A DNA stretch of 5,267 nt from an uncultured Butyricicoccus sp. (GTDB lineage Bacteria; Bacillota; Clostridia; Oscillospirales; Butyricicoccaceae). Position numbers and translations under genes: made by a program. How positions within the stretch are numbered: the first letter of the stretch is position 1; each line of letters opens with the position of its first letter. Positions 1 through 3,771 of the stretch are shown here, one piece after another. The stretch covers positions 1 to 5,267 of the forward strand of contig USSI01000117.1 in assembly GCA_900557315.1 (NCBI GenBank). The letters are read 5' to 3'. The notes under the pieces are model-generated. The model ran no database searches, had not been told where the DNA came from, and was given only the letters and a program-made list of their open reading frames with translations.

Positions 1-15
1 TTGGAAACATCAACG

Positions 16-57
16 AAAAGAACGATGTCGAGTTGAAAGACTTAACATCGTTCTTTT
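16..57 (+). terminator. Hairpin with T-tract, probable intrinsic terminator
   Basis: Positions 16-28 (AAAAGAACGATGT) pair perfectly with 45-57, giving a 13-bp stem. Within the 16-base loop, 31-33 and 40-42 can also pair. A run of five T (54-58) ends the right arm, so the structure fits a rho-independent terminator for a plus-strand gene left of the window. The left arm starts with four A, so weaker termination in the other direction is possible. The stem is AU-rich at its base, and no upstream gene is visible to confirm the role. Confidence 0.6.
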
Positions 58-92
58 TATCTTAAAATCATTGAAATTATGGAGGTTTTATC

Positions 93-296
93 ATGAAACG
101 CCTATTTCATGACCTCAGACATTCTTGCGCAACTTTGCTGCTGGAAAATGGAGCGACTTTGAAGCAGGTGCAGGAGTGGCTGGGACATCACAGTTATGTG
201 GTCACAGCGGACACATATGGTCATGTTTTGGCAGAATCGGGGCGTGAAATGGCCGATACGATGTCAAAACTTTTAGGGCAGGAACATGCTGTCTGA
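93..296 (+). pseudogene. C-terminal fragment of a tyrosine recombinase/phage-type integrase
   Basis: The 67-residue frame matches only the last part of the catalytic domain of tyrosine recombinases. Visible are the box II signature H6-x-x-R9 in FHDLRHSCATLLL, the LGHH motif with H32 of the RHRHY set, and the nucleophile Y42 in TADTYGHV. The N-terminal arm-binding and core-binding domains, the first catalytic arginine and the catalytic lysine strand are absent; full-length relatives have roughly 350-400 residues. The frame is closed upstream by TGA at 72-74, so this is not a simple run-in from the left edge. It starts with ATG and a good Shine-Dalgarno (GGAGG, 81-85, 7 bases away), so a short protein could still be made. 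It points at the 3' end of the downstream tRNA gene, as integrases of tRNA-targeting elements often do. Recombinase origin is clear; calling it a non-functional remnant is inference from its length. Confidence 0.8.
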
Positions 297-324
297 GCGT
301 CTGAAAACACATTTCCAAACCCGT

Positions 325-346
325 TTGACAGACATTTGACAGACAT
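325..346. repeat. Tandem perfect 11-bp direct repeat
   Basis: TTGACAGACAT occurs twice head to tail (325-335 and 336-346) in the noncoding stretch between the recombinase fragment and the tRNA terminator. Short direct repeats near an attachment site can be recombinase or excisionase binding sites, but a simple replication-slippage duplication is equally possible. Nothing else recognisable lies between 297 and 384. Confidence 0.5.
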
Positions 347-384
347 GAAAAATCTGGAAATTCAAAAGGCTGCAAAAAGTTATG

Positions 385-418
385 AAAAAAGCAGCTTTTC
401 GTACGAAAAGCTGCTTTT
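385..418 (-). terminator. Palindromic intrinsic terminator of the tRNA-Gln gene
   Basis: Positions 387-418 form a perfect 32-bp palindrome centred between 402 and 403, with arm AAAAGCAGCTTTTCGT. On the minus strand the hairpin is followed directly by a T-run (A-run 385-390 on the plus strand). It starts five bases after the CCA end of the tRNA, which is the expected place for tRNA termination. The symmetry means it could also stop plus-strand transcription arriving from the recombinase fragment. Confidence 0.8.
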
Positions 419-422
419 CCGG

Positions 423-496
423 TGGCAGCCGAAGAAGGATTCGAACCCTCACAAACAGAGTCAGAGTCTGTCGTGCTACCATTACACAATTCGGCT
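423..496 (-). tRNA. tRNA-Gln (anticodon CTG)
   Basis: Read on the minus strand, all cloverleaf parts are present. The acceptor stem AGCCGAA (496-490) pairs with TTCGGCT (433-427). The D-arm has the stem GTGT/GCAC around a loop containing GG. The anticodon stem ACAGA/TCTGT encloses the 7-base loop CTCTGAC, with anticodon CTG reading CAG (Gln). A 4-base variable region precedes a T-arm with stem GAGGG/CCTTC (one G-T pair) and loop TTCGAAT. The discriminator base is G and CCA is encoded (425-423). Total length is 74 bases including CCA. The gene has its own promoter (541-569) and terminator (385-418), and stands alone. Its 3' end faces the recombinase fragment, which makes it the probable attachment site of a past element. 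Confidence 0.96.
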
Positions 497-540
497 ATTT
501 TTGTTTGTTTTTGTTTGCCGCAGTGCCTTGCGACTTACTT

Positions 541-569
541 AGTATACCTCGGGATCGGCGGTTCGTCAA
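541..569 (-). promoter_or_regulatory. Strong sigma-A promoter of tRNA-Gln with an AT-rich UP-like tract
   Basis: On the minus strand, TTGACG (569-564) and TATACT (546-541) are separated by exactly 17 bases. Each box matches the sigma-A consensus in five of six positions. Directly upstream, 570-599 is a mix of A- and T-runs resembling an UP element, as is common for stable RNA promoters. The start should fall near 534, leaving about 38 bases of precursor before the mature tRNA. Confidence 0.85.
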
Positions 570-618
570 GAGTTTTTTTCAGAAAAATAAAAAAATTTGA
601 AACCGGTGCAAATAGGCC

Positions 619-654
619 GTCCGCTGCCTGCTTCAGCGGCAGGACAGCGCGGAC
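619..654 (-). terminator. Possible terminator hairpin at the end of the LysR gene
   Basis: An outer stem GTCCGC (619-624)/GCGGAC (649-654) and an inner stem CCTGC (627-631)/GCAGG (639-643) form a GC-rich hairpin that overlaps the LysR stop codon at 633-635. The nearest minus-strand T-tract (about 587-597) lies roughly 20 bases beyond the stem, so this is not a canonical intrinsic terminator. The LysR gene and tRNA-Gln lie in the same direction, so leaky readthrough toward the tRNA is possible. Confidence 0.3.
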
Positions 655-1538
655 GAAAACATGTTTTCCACACAGTGCTGCATGACTGCTTTCATCTGCG
701 GGGAAATCCATTTGTTGCGGTGGTACAGCAGCTGCTTCCACACATCGACCTCGAACCCTTCAATATGAAGGCGGGTCAGACGGCCTTCATTGACCGCATG
801 ATCGGTCACATAATCGGGCAGGAAGGAGACCATGGGGTTTTGCTCAAGCAGGCTGCAAATACGGTCGGTGTTCCCGATTTCCAGAACGGGCTGGATTTCG
901 AGCGACAGTTCTGCCAGCTTTTCGTCCATCAGCCGCCGGTAGCTCATGCCCTTTTCGGTCAGGATAAATGGCCGGCGAACCAGCTCTGTGAGCGGGACGG
1001 CCGCCGTACCTTCGGAAAAGAAGCCATATCCGGCCACAAAATGCACGCCAACCTTTTCCTCGCGGAAGATCACATATTCCGTGTTGTAGATGTGGCTGTC
1101 CAGCGTAACGATCAGGTCTGCCTCATTCCGGTTGACCAGCTGCAGCATATCCCCGGTCCCAGCGGCAAATATTTTGAGGGACAGCCCTGGGTACTGCGCG
1201 TGGAACCGTCGGAAGCCTTCGCCGGAGAAAACCGCGCACAGGGATTCAGCCATGGCCATGCGCACACAGCCCTGAAGATTTTCGCCTTCCTGTATGCTGT
1301 CCTGCAATTCCCGCGTTAGACGGCTGACCTGATGCGCATATTTGAGCACCTCACGCCCTCTCTCGGTCAGGGAGATGGTGCGGCCCACCCGTTCGAACAG
1401 CGGGGCGCCCAGTTCGGCTTCAAGCTGCCTGATCTGGAAGGAGACAGTGGACTGGGAGTAGCCGAGGGTTTCTGCCGCCCTGGGGAAGCTGTTCTGTTCG
1501 GCTACGGAAATAAAGGTTGTCAGGTTTTTGATGTCCAT
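633..1538 (-). CDS. LysR-type transcriptional regulator
   Basis: The 301-residue product has the standard LysR layout and length. An N-terminal winged helix-turn-helix occupies about residues 3-62; the recognition region includes AAETLGYSQSTVSFQIRQLE (21-40), followed by LGAPLFERVGRTISLTERG. A linker helix spans about 63-88, and a periplasmic-binding-protein-like effector domain (about 90-295) includes the pattern EIGNTDRICSLLEQNPMVSFLP near its end. I chose the ATG at 1538: AAAGGAAG lies 8 bases upstream. An ATG two codons earlier (1544) is too close to that site, and a longer frame from 1601 would run through the operator and promoter. Residue P19 replaces the T or S usual in SF-T-x-A-A, a small oddity. 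The gene is divergent from the AGCS symporter, and a T-N11-A dyad lies between them, so local control of symporter and self is the natural inference. The family is certain; the effector is unknown, perhaps the transported amino acid. Confidence 0.95.
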   Translation of the reverse strand: MDIKNLTTFISVAEQNSFPRAAETLGYSQSTVSFQIRQLEAELGAPLFERVGRTISLTERGREVLKYAHQVSRLTRELQDSIQEGENLQGCVRMAMAESLCAVFSGEGFRRFHAQYPGLSLKIFAAGTGDMLQLVNRNEADLIVTLDSHIYNTEYVIFREEKVGVHFVAGYGFFSEGTAAVPLTELVRRPFILTEKGMSYRRLMDEKLAELSLEIQPVLEIGNTDRICSLLEQNPMVSFLPDYVTDHAVNEGRLTRLHIEGFEVDVWKQLLYHRNKWISPQMKAVMQHCVENMFSSALSCR

Positions 1539-1564
1539 GGCCATTGCTTCCTTTGCGATTATAT

Positions 1565-1581
1565 CATCGAAAAATTCGATG
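1565..1581. promoter_or_regulatory. Predicted LysR operator, 17-bp dyad with T-N11-A core
   Basis: CATCGAA (1565-1571) and TTCGATG (1575-1581) are perfect inverted repeats around AAA. T1567 and A1579 form the T-N11-A pair typical of LysR-family sites. The centre (1573) lies about 65 bases upstream of the predicted symporter start (near 1638), where LysR recognition sites usually sit. It also overlaps the start or core promoter of the LysR gene itself, which fits negative autoregulation. Binding by this particular LysR protein is inferred from position. Confidence 0.7.
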
Positions 1582-1587
1582 CGCGGT

Positions 1588-1616
1588 ATTATAATAATCA
1601 ATTTTACAGATGGTGA
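1588..1616 (-). promoter_or_regulatory. Possible promoter of the LysR gene
   Basis: On the minus strand a perfect TATAAT (1593-1588) lies 17 bases downstream of TCACCA (1616-1611), a weak -35 matching three of six positions. The start would be near 1581, at the edge of the LysR dyad. A second perfect TATAAT at 1563-1558 has no good -35 box and would place the dyad between the boxes. In either case operator occupancy should repress lysR transcription. Confidence 0.45.
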
Positions 1617-1631
1617 TTTTTATTATATACT
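1603..1631 (+). promoter_or_regulatory. Sigma-A promoter of the AGCS symporter
   Basis: TTTACA (1603-1608) and TATACT (1626-1631) are separated by 17 bases, each with five of six consensus positions. The predicted start near 1638 gives a leader of about 42 bases. A weak inverted repeat AATCA (1596-1600)/TGATT (1614-1618) straddles the -35 box and might serve as the secondary activation half-site of the LysR protein. The leader is too short for a glycine riboswitch. Confidence 0.75.
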
Positions 1632-1679
1632 ATAGGGCAGGGAATGACAAATTATTTTCACAGGAAAGGGAAATGAGAA

Positions 1680-3116
1680 ATGGAATTGCTGCAAACCGCC
1701 GGACAGGCGGTTGTGGACTTTTTTGAGGCCGTCTACACGCTGCTGTGGGGGGATATTATCACGATACCGCTGCCGGGCGGGAGCTCGCTCGGCCTGTCGC
1801 TGCTGGTGCTGATCCTGATACCGGCGGGCATCTATTTTACCGTACGCACCCGGTTCCTGCCGTTCCGGCTGTTTCCGGAAATGGCGCGCATCACGACAGA
1901 AGGCAAGGGGGGCTCCGAGCGCGAGGGCATCTCCGGGCTGCAGGCGCTGATCGTATCAACGGCGTGCCGGGTCGGTATGGGCAATCTGGTCGGTGTGGTT
2001 GCGGCGATTTCGGCCGGCGGCGCGGGCGCAGTGTTCTGGATGTGGGTGATCGCCCTGCTCGGCTCGTCCACTGCGTTTGTCGAGGCGACACTGGCTCAGA
2101 TTTATAAGGAAAAGGACCCGCTGTACGGCGGCTACCGGGGCGGCCCGGCGTATTATATCCACAAGCTGTTCATCAAACCGGACAGCAGGCGCAGGCATTC
2201 GGTGCTGGCAGTGCTGTTTGCGCTGTCCGGCCTGCTGTGCTGGTGCGGCATCAGCCAGGTTATCGGCAACACGATATCCTCTTCTTTTGAGAATGCGTTC
2301 CATGTGCCGCCGCTGTACTCCACCATCGTTCTGGTGGCGGTTGCGGCGGTCATCGTACTGCGCAAGAACGCCACGGTCAAGGTGCTGGACATCATGGTGC
2401 CGGTGATGGCGGCATGCTACTTTTTCATTACAATATTTATCATTGTTAAAAACGCCGGCCAGCTGCCGGCGGTGTTCGAACGGATTTTCTCTGAGGCGTT
2501 CGGCATCCGGCAGGTTGTGGGCGGCGGTATTGGCGCAGTCATCATGAACGGCGCAAAGCGCGGGCTGTTCTCGAATGAGGCAGGTTCCGGCTCCGCGCCC
2601 TGCGCGGCCGCAGCGGCGGACGTCAGCCACCCGGTCAAAAGCGGCCTGCTGCAGGCGCTTGGCGTGTTCATTGATACGCTGGTGATCTGCAGCTGCTCGG
2701 CAATGATTATGCTGCTCGCCCCGGCTGAACTGACAAATGGCCTCGAGGGGATGGACCTGCTGCAGGCAGCCATGCAGTATCATCTTGGCGAGTTTGGCGT
2801 GATCTTTATTGCAGTGATCCTGTGGCTGTTCAGCTTTTCGACCTTCCTTGGCATCCTGTTTTATGCGCGCTCCAACGTCGCCTACCTGTTTGGCGACAAG
2901 TGGGTCTGGCAGACGCTTTACAAGGTTTTGGCGCTCGTGATGCTGTTTGTCGGCGGCCTGGCGGCGTACCAGTTCGTATGGGACCTTGGCGACGTGGGCG
3001 TCGGCCTGATGACTGTGTTCAACATGATCGCGCTTGTGCCGCTTGCCCCGAAGGCGCTCGCATCGCTGCGCGATTATGAGCAGAACCATCTGGCAAAACG
3101 GAAAAAACAAAAGTAA
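1680..3116 (+). CDS. AGCS-family sodium/alanine-glycine symporter
   Basis: This 478-residue polytopic membrane protein belongs to the alanine or glycine:cation symporter family (TC 2.A.25), which imports small neutral amino acids with Na+ or H+. The family signature is clear at residues 113-128: GGAGAVFWMWVIALLG. It is followed by E135, by GGPAYY (154-159), and by the conserved NEAGSGSAP loop (299-307). About eleven hydrophobic segments are visible, roughly at 38-55, 88-110, 117-138, 175-195, 218-233, 241-262, 280-294, 316-340, 370-392, 416-435 and 441-460. The tail is basic (AKRKKQK). Length is normal for the family. The ATG at 1680 has AAAGGGA 8 bases upstream; an ATG at 1673 is out of frame. 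Residues 99-102 read GMGN where many members have GTGN, so substrate choice may differ. The gene is monocistronic: own promoter, divergent LysR control, and a strong terminator 8 bases after the stop. The exact substrate cannot be read from sequence. Confidence 0.95.
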   Translation: MELLQTAGQAVVDFFEAVYTLLWGDIITIPLPGGSSLGLSLLVLILIPAGIYFTVRTRFLPFRLFPEMARITTEGKGGSEREGISGLQALIVSTACRVGMGNLVGVVAAISAGGAGAVFWMWVIALLGSSTAFVEATLAQIYKEKDPLYGGYRGGPAYYIHKLFIKPDSRRRHSVLAVLFALSGLLCWCGISQVIGNTISSSFENAFHVPPLYSTIVLVAVAAVIVLRKNATVKVLDIMVPVMAACYFFITIFIIVKNAGQLPAVFERIFSEAFGIRQVVGGGIGAVIMNGAKRGLFSNEAGSGSAPCAAAAADVSHPVKSGLLQALGVFIDTLVICSCSAMIMLLAPAELTNGLEGMDLLQAAMQYHLGEFGVIFIAVILWLFSFSTFLGILFYARSNVAYLFGDKWVWQTLYKVLALVMLFVGGLAAYQFVWDLGDVGVGLMTVFNMIALVPLAPKALASLRDYEQNHLAKRKKQK

Positions 3117-3124
3117 AAACGCAT

Positions 3125-3157
3125 AAAAGCGAACCTGTTTGATGCAGGTTCGCTTTT
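3125..3157. terminator. Bidirectional intrinsic terminator between convergent genes
   Basis: A perfect 13-bp stem (AAAAGCGAACCTG, 3125-3137, with 3145-3157) encloses a 7-base loop and is followed by TTTTTCTTT on the plus strand. It starts 8 bases after the symporter stop. On the minus strand it lies about 20 bases past the cupin stop and ends in TTTT, so it should serve both genes. Confidence 0.9.
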
Positions 3158-3176
3158 TCTTTGGGAAATGCTTTGC

Positions 3177-3590
3177 TTACGGCAGCTTGCTGTATTCTTC
3201 GTCGCTGACCGGCTCGCACCACTCGTTTGCGGTCGCCTCGCCCGGGACTTCGACCGCGAGGTGCACAAACCAGCTGTCCTTTGCCGCGCCGTGCCAGTGC
3301 TTTACATTGGCCGGGATGACAACAACGTCTCCCGCGTGCAGTTCGCGCGCGGGCCTGCCCTCTTCCTGATACCAGCCGCGGCCGCCGGTGCAGAGCAGGA
3401 TCTGGCCGCCGCCTTTCGCTGCATGATGGATGTGCCAGTTGTTGCGGCAGGCAGGCTCAAACGTCACGTTGCCGATGGCAACGCCCTCGGTGGTGAGCAT
3501 ATTCAGGTAGCTCTGGCCGACAAAATACTGTGCAAAGGCGGTGTTCTCCGCGCCGCGCGCAAACATTGTGGTTCCATTAAATTCAGACAT
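3177..3590 (-). CDS. Small single-domain cupin protein
   Basis: The 137-residue product is one cupin beta-barrel of the cupin_2 type, probably cytoplasmic (no signal peptide or membrane segment). Motif 1 is NNWHIHHAAKGGGQILLCTGG, with presumed metal ligands H53, H55 and Q63. Motif 2 is GDVVVIPANVKHWHGA, with H98 as the fourth ligand. The glutamine replaces the glutamate of the general cupin motif, which is usual in this HxH...GGGQ subgroup, related to cupins found with carboxymuconolactone-decarboxylase-like proteins. The ATG at 3590 was chosen because AAAGGA lies 8 bases upstream. A longer frame from 3635 would start inside the -10 box, and the ATG at 3599 abuts the ribosome site. It is convergent with the symporter and divergent from the amidohydrolase, with a promoter of the MerR-controlled type. 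A role in stress or small-molecule metabolism is possible, but substrate and reaction are unknown. Confidence 0.92.
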   Translation of the reverse strand: MSEFNGTTMFARGAENTAFAQYFVGQSYLNMLTTEGVAIGNVTFEPACRNNWHIHHAAKGGGQILLCTGGRGWYQEEGRPARELHAGDVVVIPANVKHWHGAAKDSWFVHLAVEVPGEATANEWCEPVSDEEYSKLP

Positions 3591-3633
3591 ACATAACATC
3601 CTTTCTTTGACCGGGCTTTCTGTTCCTGAACCC

Positions 3634-3664
3634 ATGGTACACCCTGAAGTGCACTCGAAGTCAA
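3634..3664 (-). promoter_or_regulatory. MerR-type promoter/operator with 19-bp spacer before the cupin gene
   Basis: On the minus strand, TTGACT (3664-3659) and TACCAT (3639-3634) are separated by 19 bases. This over-long spacer is typical of promoters activated by MerR-family proteins. The spacer carries an imperfect dyad centred on GTGCAC (TTCGAGTGCACTTCAGG), where a MerR dimer would bind and untwist the DNA. The start would fall near 3627, giving a 37-base leader. No MerR gene is in the window, so the regulator would act from elsewhere. Confidence 0.65.
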
Positions 3665-3730
3665 TAGGGTATAAAATTTTTTTCGATGCGGTAAATGTTC
3701 AAAAATTCTTCAATGATTCGGGAACTTGCG

Positions 3731-3739
3731 TGATATACT
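3731..3739 (+). promoter_or_regulatory. Extended -10 promoter of the amidohydrolase gene
   Basis: TGATATACT is a TG-extended -10 element whose hexamer TATACT matches five of six positions. No convincing -35 box is at the right distance (3711-3716 reads CAATGA), as is common for extended -10 promoters or those needing an activator. The predicted start near 3746 leaves a leader of about 26 bases containing the ribosome site AAGGAAGGGA. Confidence 0.55.
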
Positions 3740-3771
3740 GAAAAAAGAACAGCGAAAGGAAGGGACAGGCT

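Noticed and set aside
336..685. Small overlapping frames across the tRNA region
   Set aside because: They run through the tRNA gene, its promoter and its terminator palindrome, and they lack ribosome sites.
597..1319. Plus-strand frame of 240 codons opposite the LysR gene
   Set aside because: Antisense shadow of a clear LysR gene, with no domain of its own.
1539..1601. N-terminal extension of the LysR protein from the ATG at 1601
   Set aside because: It would translate through the operator dyad and the TATAAT boxes. Normal LysR proteins start at MDIKNL, where a good ribosome site exists.
1632..1679. Glycine riboswitch before the symporter
   Set aside because: The leader is only about 42 bases and contains no aptamer-like pairing, so control by LysR is the better explanation.
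1956..3110. Minus-strand frame of 384 codons opposite the symporter
   Set aside because: Compositionally odd (His, Arg, Gln, Ala), with no ribosome site or motif. The plus strand encodes a complete AGCS protein.
3591..3635. N-terminal extension of the cupin from the ATG at 3635
   Set aside because: This ATG overlaps the predicted -10 box and lies upstream of the transcript start. The start at 3590 has a proper ribosome site.
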